From NCBI GenBank assembly GCA_015484845.1, contig WFUT01000199.1, positions 1 to 32,231 of the forward strand: a stretch of DNA of 32,231 nt, read 5' to 3'. Below are positions 23,745-31,610 of this stretch, piece after piece (position 1 is the stretch's first letter; each line of letters begins with the position of its first letter). A program made the position numbers and the translations under genes. This DNA is from Desulfobulbaceae bacterium (GTDB lineage: Bacteria; Desulfobacterota; Desulfobulbia; Desulfobulbales; Desulfobulbaceae). The notes beneath the pieces are model-generated. The model was not told where the DNA came from, searched no databases, and was given only the letters and a program-made list of their open reading frames with translations.

Positions 23745-23928
23745 TCCCCCGGTCGCCACCGCAGGCGCAGGCTTTTTCCGCTTGCATTCTCCCGGATGTC
23801 CTGTTTACCATGTCCTGTTCATGGACAGTCCTGCAGCCATGACGCCCGGCCACTGCCTGAAATCCGGGCAGGCCTGCCATCATGGAAAAGGAAAGCAGGA
23901 AAGACAACAGAATCCACGGGGGAAAGAC

Positions 23929-24423
23929 ATGTTTGGCATACGCAGACTCGTTATCCTGTCCCTGGCAGCGCTCCTGCTGCTGGGCTCGTGTGGCGGCAAA
24001 AAGGCGGTGATCTACACGGGCAAGACCTACCCGCCCACGGAAAAGGTGGGCTATGCCTTCCTGCCCAGCCAGGTGCCGCCGACGTGCCGTGTCTTTGCCC
24101 AGGTCCTGGTGACCCTGCCCGCCGACTCCACGGGCAAGAGCATCCGCGACAGCATCACGGACGAGGCCAGGATGCGCGGCGCCGACATGATCCTGATCGG
24201 CCAGAGCCGCCAGATGAAGGAGGATGAGGGCCTGAACTTCGTCTACTACGGACCGGAGCGGGAATACCTGTGCAACGAGAAGTGGTGCGGCTGGAAATAC
24301 GGCTATGACGCCTGGGAAAAGCAGGGTGACTGGGTCAATATCGGGCTCAAGGAGTGGGGTAACGCGAAGATCCGCTTTGACTACCCCATCATGATGCAGG
24401 CCGCCTTCCTGCGCTGCCGGTGA
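23929..24423 (+). CDS. Hypothetical lipoprotein
   Basis: A 164-residue predicted lipoprotein. The signal peptide has a good lipobox (LLLLGSC, lipidated Cys at about 22), and GGGGGAAAG lies just before the ATG at 23929; the frame upstream to 23782 lacks support. The mature part begins GGKKAVIYTGKTYPPTEKVGYAFLPS. A segment DEARMRGADMILIGQSRQ resembles the AD-alpha/ADxI(V)I patterns of small secreted YbjQ/DUF4156-type proteins. A cysteine pair follows in YLCNEKWCGWKYGY, then aromatic residues. I do not recognise a family with confidence. It is convergent with the c-di-GMP enzyme gene downstream. Confidence 0.75.
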   Translation: MFGIRRLVILSLAALLLLGSCGGKKAVIYTGKTYPPTEKVGYAFLPSQVPPTCRVFAQVLVTLPADSTGKSIRDSITDEARMRGADMILIGQSRQMKEDEGLNFVYYGPEREYLCNEKWCGWKYGYDAWEKQGDWVNIGLKEWGNAKIRFDYPIMMQAAFLRCR

Positions 24424-24463
24424 GGCCGGTGCGACAGGGGGGAGTGGCCGGTACAGGCAGCAG

Positions 24464-27331
24464 TCACTCTTTCCCGTTCCGGGCCGGGTAGGCGGCGCAG
24501 GATCCGCCCCGGGCCAGGAGCACGGTCATTTCCCGGGCCGTCATGGGCCTGGCCAGCAGGTAACCCTGGACCTTGTCGCACTCCTGGTCGAGCAGCTTGG
24601 CAAGCTGGGCCTGGGTCTCCACGCCTTCCGCCACCACGCTCAGGTCCAGGCCGTGGGCCATGGCGATCACCGCCCTGGTGATGGCCGCATCCTCGGGGGC
24701 CACCGCGATATCGCGGACAAAGAACCGGTCGATCTTCAGGTGATCGACCGGAAACTGTTTCAGGTAGCTGAGCGACGAGTAGCCGGTCCCGAAATCGTCG
24801 ATGGAGACCGTGCCCCCGAGTTCCCTGAATCCCTGGATGAAGCGGCTCGAGTGTTCCAGGTGCTGGATAATGGTGTTCTCGGTGATCTCCAGCTCCAGGT
24901 AACGGGCCGGCATGCCGGTCTCCTCCAGGACCTCGACGATCAGCTGCAGGTAATCCTTCTGCAGGAACTGTTTCGGCGAGATGTTGACCGCGATGGTGAT
25001 GGGCGGATAGCCCGCATCCTGCCACTCTTTTCCCTGCCGGCACGCCTTTTCCAGGACCCACCTGCCAATGGCCAGGATCAACTCGCTCTCTTCGGCAACA
25101 GGAATGAACCGGGCCGGCGAGATGTTCCTGCCGTCCCTGGTCTGCCAGCGCAGCAGCGCCTCGACCCCCATGAGGCGGCCGTCACTGAGGCGGACCTGGG
25201 GCTGGTAATAGAGCTCGAGCTCGTCGTTTTCCAGGGCCAGGCGCAGGTTTTTCTCCATATCCAGCCGTTCCTGCAGCCAGTCCTGCATCCTGCCGGTGAA
25301 GACCATGATATCGTTGCCGCTGGTCTCCTTGACATGGCTCATGGCGATATCGGCATTGCGCAGCAGTTCATCGACCCGGCAGCCGTGATCGGGGAACAGG
25401 CTGATCCCGATGGAGGCCGAGAGCCGGATGGCCTGGTCCTGGATGACAAAGGGTCTGCGCAGACCGGCGAGCAGCCCTTCCGCCACCTCCGTCACCTGCT
25501 CCCTCCTGACCAGTTCCTCCTGCAGAACAACGAACTCGTCCGCTCCCAGCCGACTGACGGTCATCTCCCGGCCGGCCACTGCCTGCAGCCGCGCCGCTGC
25601 CTCCTGCAGGAGCAGGTCGGCGCCGGCATGGCCCAGCATGTCGTTGGCCTTCTTGAATGAATCCAGGTCGATATGGTAGATCGCCACCCGCAGCCTGCGG
25701 CGGTCTGCCCGGCTGATGGCCTGGCCGAGGCGATCCTTGAGCAGGGCGCGGTTGGGCAGCCTTGTCAACGGGTCATGGGTGGCCTGAAAGGCGAGCCGCT
25801 CCGCCATGGAGCGCGTCTCGGTGAGATCGCTGATCCCGAGCACCACGCCGCTGTTCCGTTGCCGGGCCCGGATGGTGCCGGCGCTGACGTGGACGATGTA
25901 TTCCCGGCCGTCCCGGTTGGCCAGCCGGGCGTCCACCTGCACGGTCGCGGGCCGGTCCGCCTGCAGGCAGCGGTCGAGCAGCGGGCCCAGGTCCCGGCCG
26001 TGCCGTTCGTCACGCAGCTGCACCAGCTCTGCCAGCGGCCGGCCGAATGCCCTGTCACCCGTGCAGGCGGTCAGTTGTTCCGCCATGGGGTTCAGGTAGC
26101 GGACCCGCCCCTGCCGGTCGAGGCGGATTACGCCGTCGCCAATGGAATGGAGGGTCACCAGGGCCTGTTCCCGTTCCCGGGCCAGCGCGGCCACGGTCCA
26201 CTCCAGGCGGCGCCAGGTCCAGAGCAGGTACCCCAGCACCAGGCAGACCAGCAGGGCCACCGGCGGATACCAGAGGTGCAGCAGGCGCAGGAGCAGGGCA
26301 CTGGCAAGAAGGGCCAGGGCCAGGAACAGGATCACTGCCGCCAGGCTGGCCCTGGGCCGGAGCCGGGGGTAGAGGAGGAAGGAGAACAGGAGAAGGCAGC
26401 CGCCCAGCGCCAGTTGCAGGGGCAGGCCCAGGGGCAGGATGGCGTGGCCGGTGCGCAGGGTGTCGAGGATGTTGGCGTTCAGCTCCACGCCCGGCATGGG
26501 CACGCCATTGCCGGACACCGGGGTGGGCAGGCCGTCGCCCAGGCCCAGGGCGGTCATGCCGACCAGGACATAGGCATTGTTGAGCCGGCGGGTGTCAAAG
26601 GATGGATCGAGAAAATCGGCCACCGAGATGCGCCGGAAATGGCCGGGTGGGCCGGCGAAAGGAATCAGGACCTGGTAGTCGCGGACCCAGGCGCCGGCAG
26701 ATGTCCCCTCCGGAGCCGGGTTGCGCAGGCCGGGCAGGTTGTCGGCCGCGTCCGGGTTCTCGACCAGCAGCATGGCCAGGGCAAAGGCGGGCAGGTCGGG
26801 GCGGCCGGGACCGGCCATGAGGAAGGTGCGGCGGACGATGCCGTCCGGGTCCATCTCCACGTCCACGTGGCCGAGAGCTGCCGCGGCCCCGGCGAGCAGC
26901 GGCAGGGGCCGGGTAAGGCCGAGGGGCCCGCCGGTCCTGGATGCCTCGCTGACCAGGGGCAGGACCACGCGGCCGTTGTGGCGGATGGCCCGGGCCAGTA
27001 CCTGGTCGTCATCGCTTCCGGCCGGCGAGGGCTCGGCGAAGAGGATGTCCAGGCCGACGGCCCTCGTGGCGCAGCGGCTCAGCTTGTCCACCACCCGGGC
27101 ATGGATGCGGCGCGGCCAGGGCCAGCGGCCCAGCCGTGCCAGGCTGTGCTCGTCAATGGCCAGGATGACAATGTCCGCGGGCGCCGGCCGCCGGAAGAGG
27201 GGAGCGGCAAGATCATAGAGGGTGAAGTCCCAGCGCCGGACCAGGTGGCCGCTCGTGAGCAGGAGAAGCACAGCGGCCAGCAGCAGGCTGAAGAGCAGGG
27301 GATGGCCCCGGTATTTCTCCTGCTCGGCCAC
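24464..27331 (-). CDS. CHASE2-PAS-GGDEF-EAL cyclic-di-GMP enzyme
   Basis: A 955-residue membrane signalling protein. An N-terminal TM (11-27) is followed by an extracytoplasmic CHASE2 sensor (about 30-295; DIVILAIDEHSLARLGRWPWPR, NNAYVLVGMTA), three TM helices (305-375), a PAS domain (about 385-505) and GGDEF (about 510-680). The EAL domain lies at about 685-940. GGDEF is altered to GADEF (596-600) and no RxxD inhibitory site precedes it, so cyclase activity is doubtful. The EAL domain is intact (EALLRW at 724-729, ITENT, DDFGTGYSS at 845-853, K866, QGYLLARP), so it should degrade c-di-GMP. Start is GTG, 2 nt after the stop of the LysM-FecR gene, so the genes are coupled. Confidence 0.94.
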   Translation of the reverse strand: MAEQEKYRGHPLLFSLLLAAVLLLLTSGHLVRRWDFTLYDLAAPLFRRPAPADIVILAIDEHSLARLGRWPWPRRIHARVVDKLSRCATRAVGLDILFAEPSPAGSDDDQVLARAIRHNGRVVLPLVSEASRTGGPLGLTRPLPLLAGAAAALGHVDVEMDPDGIVRRTFLMAGPGRPDLPAFALAMLLVENPDAADNLPGLRNPAPEGTSAGAWVRDYQVLIPFAGPPGHFRRISVADFLDPSFDTRRLNNAYVLVGMTALGLGDGLPTPVSGNGVPMPGVELNANILDTLRTGHAILPLGLPLQLALGGCLLLFSFLLYPRLRPRASLAAVILFLALALLASALLLRLLHLWYPPVALLVCLVLGYLLWTWRRLEWTVAALAREREQALVTLHSIGDGVIRLDRQGRVRYLNPMAEQLTACTGDRAFGRPLAELVQLRDERHGRDLGPLLDRCLQADRPATVQVDARLANRDGREYIVHVSAGTIRARQRNSGVVLGISDLTETRSMAERLAFQATHDPLTRLPNRALLKDRLGQAISRADRRRLRVAIYHIDLDSFKKANDMLGHAGADLLLQEAAARLQAVAGREMTVSRLGADEFVVLQEELVRREQVTEVAEGLLAGLRRPFVIQDQAIRLSASIGISLFPDHGCRVDELLRNADIAMSHVKETSGNDIMVFTGRMQDWLQERLDMEKNLRLALENDELELYYQPQVRLSDGRLMGVEALLRWQTRDGRNISPARFIPVAEESELILAIGRWVLEKACRQGKEWQDAGYPPITIAVNISPKQFLQKDYLQLIVEVLEETGMPARYLELEITENTIIQHLEHSSRFIQGFRELGGTVSIDDFGTGYSSLSYLKQFPVDHLKIDRFFVRDIAVAPEDAAITRAVIAMAHGLDLSVVAEGVETQAQLAKLLDQECDKVQGYLLARPMTAREMTVLLARGGSCAAYPARNGKE

Positions 27332-27333
27332 GA

Positions 27334-28986
27334 CTAGAGAATGATGCCGAGGAAGAACAGCGGCCCGAGGATCAGGCCCCAGGGATTGGGCGGGGACGGA
27401 ACCCTCAGGTGCTGCGGACTGCTGAACGGGCCCTGGAAGTCATCGGGTTCGATGGTCGCCACCCGGATGTAGTAGTCGCCCGGCTTCAGGGAGGCCATTT
27501 TGAAGCTGGCCCGGTCGGTCTTCCTGTTGACGAGAATGTGGGTAAAGTCCGCATCGGTGGCGATCTGGATGCGGTAGCGCTGCTTCGGCCCCACGGCCTG
27601 CCAGCGGAAGACCATGTCCTTGTCGTCAAACCTGGCCTTGCCCATGTCCGGCGCCGGTTCCGGGATCCGGAAACTCATGACCATGCCCATGGGGCCGGGT
27701 TTTCCCTCTGCATCGCGGCCGGCGACCCGCCAGTAGTAGGTGCCGGGCGCCAGCCTGCCTGTGGCCCGCAGGGTCGTCTTGCCATAGGCCTGCAGGTTGA
27801 TGAGCGGGTTCTTGAATTTCTTGTTATCGGCCAGTTGGAAGAGGTAGCTCCTGGCCTGCTCGGGCGCTGACCAGAGAAAGGTGGGGCGCGGGTCGGTGAG
27901 CACGGCCCCGTCCCTGGGCCTGACCCGGATGGGCGGCAGGGGACGGGCGTTGAGGGTGCAGGCATGGTAGGCATCCAGGCCCTCCAGGCCGTTGCCGTCA
28001 ATGGCCCGCAAGCGCAGGATATAGTCGCCGTCGGCCAGTTGCGGCACTACTATCCGCGGCCGGTCGGAGACCGTGTCCGCCAGCAGGACGTTGAACTGCC
28101 GGTCCGTGGCCACCTGCAGCCGGTAGGCGGTGGCGCCCGGCACTGCCGGGAAGCGCAGCATGAAGGGTGACTCCTCCATGACCTTCGGCAGGGAGGAGAG
28201 GTCCGGGGGCGGCAGCAGCGGGATCGGCGGCCCGGGTTTTTCCTTCTTCCTGGTCAGGGCCCCGTACCGGGCCGGCACCACGCGGCTGGCCCGGCTGTTG
28301 GCCACCTGCACGGCGCCGCCGCTGACCTCGGTGCGCATGAGCTCGGTGTTGCAGCCGATCCGGTAGCTGGTGCCGCGCACCGCGGCCATGGCCGAGGGCG
28401 TGCGGATCTCGAAGCGGGAACCGGGCCCTTTCTTGGGCGTCACCTTGTTGTCGGTTCGGCCTTTCTTCAGGTGCAGCCGGGTGTCGGCCATGCCGGTGCC
28501 GCCATAGTCCATGAGCAGGTCCAGGGCCAGGACCGAGTCCTGTTCCAGGAGGACCCTGGAGTCGTCGGCAAAGCGGAGAGTGGCATTGCCGCCGGAACCG
28601 GTATGGACCTCGTCCCCTGCCCAGAGGGCCATGCCGGGCCGGGCCGGGACAGTGGCGCCGCTGCCGGCCCGCAGGACCGTCACTGCGCCGTGGACCGACT
28701 GCAGGGTGGCCATGACGGCGCCGGACTTGAGCCACTGCAGCCGGAAACGAAGCGTGCTGCCGGGGGCGATGCGGCGGGGGTCGCTGATCTGGTTGAGCTT
28801 CTTGAACTCCCGCCAGTAGCGCATGCTCCTGAGATACCGTTTGCCCACGTCCCAGGCATTGTCACCCGGCCGGACCGTGTAGAGCCAGAAGTCCTGGCCG
28901 AGGGCGGGCCCGGGCAGCAGGAGGAGCAGGCACAGCAGGGAGAGAAGAAGGTGTGCGGCAAACAGGTGGCGGTCATGCGGTCTCAT
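27334..28986 (-). CDS. LysM-FecR surface/periplasmic protein with repeat domains and C-terminal TM
   Basis: A 550-residue exported protein. A signal peptide (1-30, cleaved at ALG-QD) precedes a LysM peptidoglycan-binding domain (about 35-82; YTVRPGDNAWDVGKRYL). A FecR domain (about 98-230) has AGDEVHTGSGGNATLRFADDS and AAVRGTSYRI. Three Fn3-like beta repeats follow (about 270-345, 365-455 and 460-535; YYWRVAGRD and YYIRVATIEP are core strands). The last 15 residues are hydrophobic and may anchor it. FecR proteins beside CHASE2 sensors are a known pairing, so it may present a wall signal to the CHASE2 domain of the next gene. The ATG at 28986 precedes the signal peptide directly; the Shine-Dalgarno is weak. 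Confidence 0.88.
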   Translation of the reverse strand: MRPHDRHLFAAHLLLSLLCLLLLLPGPALGQDFWLYTVRPGDNAWDVGKRYLRSMRYWREFKKLNQISDPRRIAPGSTLRFRLQWLKSGAVMATLQSVHGAVTVLRAGSGATVPARPGMALWAGDEVHTGSGGNATLRFADDSRVLLEQDSVLALDLLMDYGGTGMADTRLHLKKGRTDNKVTPKKGPGSRFEIRTPSAMAAVRGTSYRIGCNTELMRTEVSGGAVQVANSRASRVVPARYGALTRKKEKPGPPIPLLPPPDLSSLPKVMEESPFMLRFPAVPGATAYRLQVATDRQFNVLLADTVSDRPRIVVPQLADGDYILRLRAIDGNGLEGLDAYHACTLNARPLPPIRVRPRDGAVLTDPRPTFLWSAPEQARSYLFQLADNKKFKNPLINLQAYGKTTLRATGRLAPGTYYWRVAGRDAEGKPGPMGMVMSFRIPEPAPDMGKARFDDKDMVFRWQAVGPKQRYRIQIATDADFTHILVNRKTDRASFKMASLKPGDYYIRVATIEPDDFQGPFSSPQHLRVPSPPNPWGLILGPLFFLGIIL

Positions 28987-29037
28987 GAATATGGCACCCG
29001 GTGGCGGGGATTGATCAGGACCTCGATGTCTGTCTGT

Positions 29038-29067
29038 ACTATAGGCCAGGAGAGCTGCTCCAGTCAA
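29038..29067 (-). promoter_or_regulatory. Sigma-70 promoter of the FecR/CHASE2 operon
   Basis: On the minus strand: TTGACT (29062-29067), 18-nt spacer, TATAGT (29038-29043). Transcription would start near 29031, about 45 nt before the FecR-protein ATG. It lies in the 119-nt gap after the AAA+ gene, so the module has its own promoter. Confidence 0.7.
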
Positions 29068-29105
29068 CGCGGTTGTCCGGTCCGCGCGCAGGACAGGGGC
29101 CGTGG

Positions 29106-31364
29106 CTACCATACCGCGCGCAATCCTTTCTGTTTCCGGACCTGGTCGATCCTGCGCTCCAGGTCCACCCGCCACTGGGCGTGGATCCTGGCCGCTGACG
29201 GCGCGATCAGCTCGGGCAGGCCGTAGACCAGCCGGTCCGCGGCGCGGCTTGCCTCGATGACCGCCTCGATGGAGCGGGCCCCGAACTTGTAGTCGGCCAG
29301 CAGCAGGCGCAGGAGCAGGCCCGAGGTCTTGCGGGCCGCCGAGCGCCAGTGGGTCTGCATCTGGTGGGCGATGATGAAGGCCCGCTTGAGCAGGATCCTG
29401 CGCAGTTCCTCGAGTTCCTCTTCCGAGGCCGAATCGCGCAGCAGGTGCTCCTGGATCTCGATGCCGTCGATGTCGAGCACCACCCGCAGGCGGCTCATGA
29501 AGTCCGGTATCTTGAGGGTCTTGGCCCGCTGCAGCTTTTCCGGGCTGTCCGGGGTCAGCAGGGCCTCCATGTCGGCCCAGCTCGCCTTGACGCCGCCGGC
29601 AAAGACGAAGATGGCCCGGCCGATGTGGTAGGGGATGCCGTGCACGTAGGTGACCCCGTCCTGCATGGAGGGGAGAAAGTAGCGCAGGTAGCCGAACTCC
29701 TGGTCATCGTAACGGCAGTCGAACTCGTCCCAGAAGGCGATGGGAACCTTGCCCTGGGCCACCGAGGCCCGGACCGGGTCGATGGCGGAGTTGATCTCGT
29801 CGGGGCTGGCGAACTGGGTCAGGTTGAATTCAAAGAAATCGAACGGGCTGCCCTCGAAGTTCCTGGCAATCACGCCGGCCACCTGCTTGACGGCAAAGGA
29901 CTTGCCGGAGCCGGGCGGGCCGAAGACGCCGATGCACAGGGGCCTGAGTACCTGGGTCTTGGAGACGTAGGACTCCATCACGTTGTGCAGGGTGATGACC
30001 GGGTCGATCTCGGCCGGATCGGTGGTGCGCAGGTGGCCGAGCTGGAAGATGGGCAGCTCGGCAAAGCCCCGGCCCCGGTTGACCTCTTCCTTGAGATGGT
30101 GGAGGACCGAGACGATCACGTCCAGGTAGTCAAACGGCGGCGCCTCGTAGGGAGCCGCCGACACGCCCCGCGCCGGCCGCCGGAAAAAGGAGCGCAGGGC
30201 CTTTTTCTTGCCCTCGTTCCAGACCTGGCTGGCCACCAGGTCGAGGGTGCTGTCGAAGTCGGCGGAAAAGGCCGGCAGCTCGATGAAGGAGGGATCCGGC
30301 GTGGTGTTGATGAACGAGCAGGGCGAGCCGTCGGGAAAGGTGGCCGAGAGATCGAGGTTGGGAAACTCCAGGCCGTCGTTGAAATAATAGCCGTGCTCGT
30401 AGAGGATGTGCCAGTTGAGCAGGACCTGCTTGGAGAAGTCGAAGATGTAGTTGCGGCAGAACTCGAAGCCGCCGAAGCGCATGGCATCCATGGTCAGCAT
30501 GGAGGTGACCATGGTGTCGTAGCAGGGGACCGAGCCCCGCTGCCGGGGGGTGGATTTCTCCGGCAGGTGATTCTTGCGATAGCGGAAAAAGGTGCCTTCC
30601 GGACCGACATAGAGGATGCCGTGCGGGAACATCTCCACCACTATATGACAGCGAAAACGGTTTCTTTCCCGGTCCCACAGGCCGACCTCCGGCGTGCGCA
30701 GGGCACGCAGGCTCATGGCGACGATGGTCTCCCAGTTGACCGAGCTGTCCATCTCCATGCGGGTGGTCTCCAGGTCGGAGAGGCGGCAGAACAGGGTGAA
30801 CCGGTCTCCGAGCCTGTCGGCCCACTGCTGCCAGTGGGCCACCGAGATGCCCATGGCGATGCACCAGAAGCCGGGGTTCAGGTCGGCCAGGTCGTCGCAG
30901 ACCCGGGGCGGGACCCCGGAGTCGTCGATGATGACGATGCCGGAGTTGCCCCGCATCACCTCCAGGTTGCCGTTGTCGATGACCAGGGGATCGGCCTCGG
31001 AACCACGGCCCTCGGAGGGCAGGATCTGGTTGACCATGAACCAGCCGTGATCCGGCTTTTCCACGGCCGCGCTCTTACGCTTGCGGAAGATCTGGTAGAC
31101 CTGCTTCTCGCTGCCATAGGCCATGGAGTTGATCCGCGGCGTCAGTTCCGAGCTGGCCAGGTAGATGGAGAGCCAGGTCAGGCACTGCTCCAGGCGGCCG
31201 TTTTCAATGGAGACCCGCCCGGCCAGCAGGTCGATGGCATCGCCCGGATTGTAGCCATAGGCGGGCAGGCTGCCCTCCTCGAGCAGGCTGACCTCCTTGA
31301 TGGGCAGGTTGGTGATCTTGACGTTGGAGCCGAGCAGCAGGATCTTGGGCGATGTCTGTTCCAT
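29106..31364 (-). CDS. AAA+ ATPase with a large N-terminal region of unknown type
   Basis: A 752-residue protein. Residues 475-720 form a AAA+ domain with Walker A GPPGSGKS (482-489), Walker B PIAFWDEFD (541-549), a sensor-1-like FVFAGG (586-591), an arginine-bearing PDFMSRLRVVLDID (620-633) and a helical lid. The first about 430 residues have no motif I can name. They look soluble and mixed alpha/beta, with strand-like SGIVIIDDSG (141-150), FWCIAMGIS (166-174) and FTLFCRLSDL (189-198), plus a basic linker (385-400). It has no signal peptide or TM segment. It follows cydB and a 30-codon gene, behind a GC-rich hairpin. No Shine-Dalgarno is seen. It may be a remodelling ATPase or a nucleotide-gated defence or stress protein; function is unknown. 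Confidence 0.85.
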   Translation of the reverse strand: MEQTSPKILLLGSNVKITNLPIKEVSLLEEGSLPAYGYNPGDAIDLLAGRVSIENGRLEQCLTWLSIYLASSELTPRINSMAYGSEKQVYQIFRKRKSAAVEKPDHGWFMVNQILPSEGRGSEADPLVIDNGNLEVMRGNSGIVIIDDSGVPPRVCDDLADLNPGFWCIAMGISVAHWQQWADRLGDRFTLFCRLSDLETTRMEMDSSVNWETIVAMSLRALRTPEVGLWDRERNRFRCHIVVEMFPHGILYVGPEGTFFRYRKNHLPEKSTPRQRGSVPCYDTMVTSMLTMDAMRFGGFEFCRNYIFDFSKQVLLNWHILYEHGYYFNDGLEFPNLDLSATFPDGSPCSFINTTPDPSFIELPAFSADFDSTLDLVASQVWNEGKKKALRSFFRRPARGVSAAPYEAPPFDYLDVIVSVLHHLKEEVNRGRGFAELPIFQLGHLRTTDPAEIDPVITLHNVMESYVSKTQVLRPLCIGVFGPPGSGKSFAVKQVAGVIARNFEGSPFDFFEFNLTQFASPDEINSAIDPVRASVAQGKVPIAFWDEFDCRYDDQEFGYLRYFLPSMQDGVTYVHGIPYHIGRAIFVFAGGVKASWADMEALLTPDSPEKLQRAKTLKIPDFMSRLRVVLDIDGIEIQEHLLRDSASEEELEELRRILLKRAFIIAHQMQTHWRSAARKTSGLLLRLLLADYKFGARSIEAVIEASRAADRLVYGLPELIAPSAARIHAQWRVDLERRIDQVRKQKGLRAVW

Positions 31365-31388
31365 GGCAGCGGGTGATGGAAGGAAAGC

Positions 31389-31423
31389 GGGCGGCCGGGG
31401 AAAAGGAGAAGACCCGGCCGCCC
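31389..31423 (-). terminator. GC-rich hairpin between the 30-codon gene and the AAA+ gene
   Basis: A perfect 11-bp stem (GGGCGGCCGGG at 31389-31399 with CCCGGCCGCCC at 31413-31423) closes a 13-nt pyrimidine-rich loop on the minus strand. It is followed by GCTTTCCTTCC rather than a clean T-run. It likely acts as a leaky terminator that lowers transcription into the AAA+ gene. Confidence 0.5.
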
Positions 31424-31440
31424 TGGAGGAGGTATCGTGG

Positions 31441-31533
31441 TTACAACAGGTTCAGCTTGTCAAGGGCATAGACGGCGCCGCGGTAGGATACAACGATCAG
31501 TGCCACCCAGCAGATAAGCAGTACGGTACTCAT
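31441..31533 (-). CDS. 30-residue single-TM peptide, candidate bd-oxidase small subunit
   Basis: MSTVLLICWVALIVVSYRGAVYALDKLNLL in outline: one membrane helix (about 3-16), then a short SYRG turn and a polar/amphipathic tail. AAGGAG lies 7 nt before the ATG, a good ribosome site for such a short gene. It is 77 nt downstream of cydB on the same strand. Small single-TM subunits (CydX in proteobacteria, CydS in Firmicutes) are encoded at this place and stabilise the heme site of cytochrome bd. Sequence identity to E. coli CydX is not obvious, so the role rests on size, topology and position. Confidence 0.65.
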   Translation of the reverse strand: MSTVLLICWVALIVVSYRGAVYALDKLNLL

Positions 31534-31575
31534 TGGCGAACTCCTTGTCAGAAATCGAAAGTCGGTAATCGGTTG

Positions 31576-31604
31576 CCGGGGCCGGCGGTCGGAGCCGGCC
31601 CCGG
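31576..31604 (-). terminator. Intercistronic hairpin after cydB
   Basis: CCGGGGCCGGC (31576-31586) pairs perfectly with GCCGGCCCCGG (31594-31604), an 11-bp stem with 7-nt loop starting 6 nt after the cydB stop. No T-run follows on the minus strand. It may protect the cydB mRNA 3' end or partly terminate before the 30-codon gene. Confidence 0.45.
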
Positions 31605-31610
31605 TCCGGT

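Noticed and set aside
21732-23759. 675-codon minus-strand ORF
   Set aside because: Antisense to the purL glutaminase end and the small lipoprotein gene.
25673-27337. 554-codon plus-strand ORF
   Set aside because: Antisense to the CHASE2-GGDEF-EAL gene; repetitive Gln/Gly-rich translation.
29349-31376. 675-codon plus-strand ORF
   Set aside because: Antisense to the AAA+ gene; biased composition and no ribosome site.
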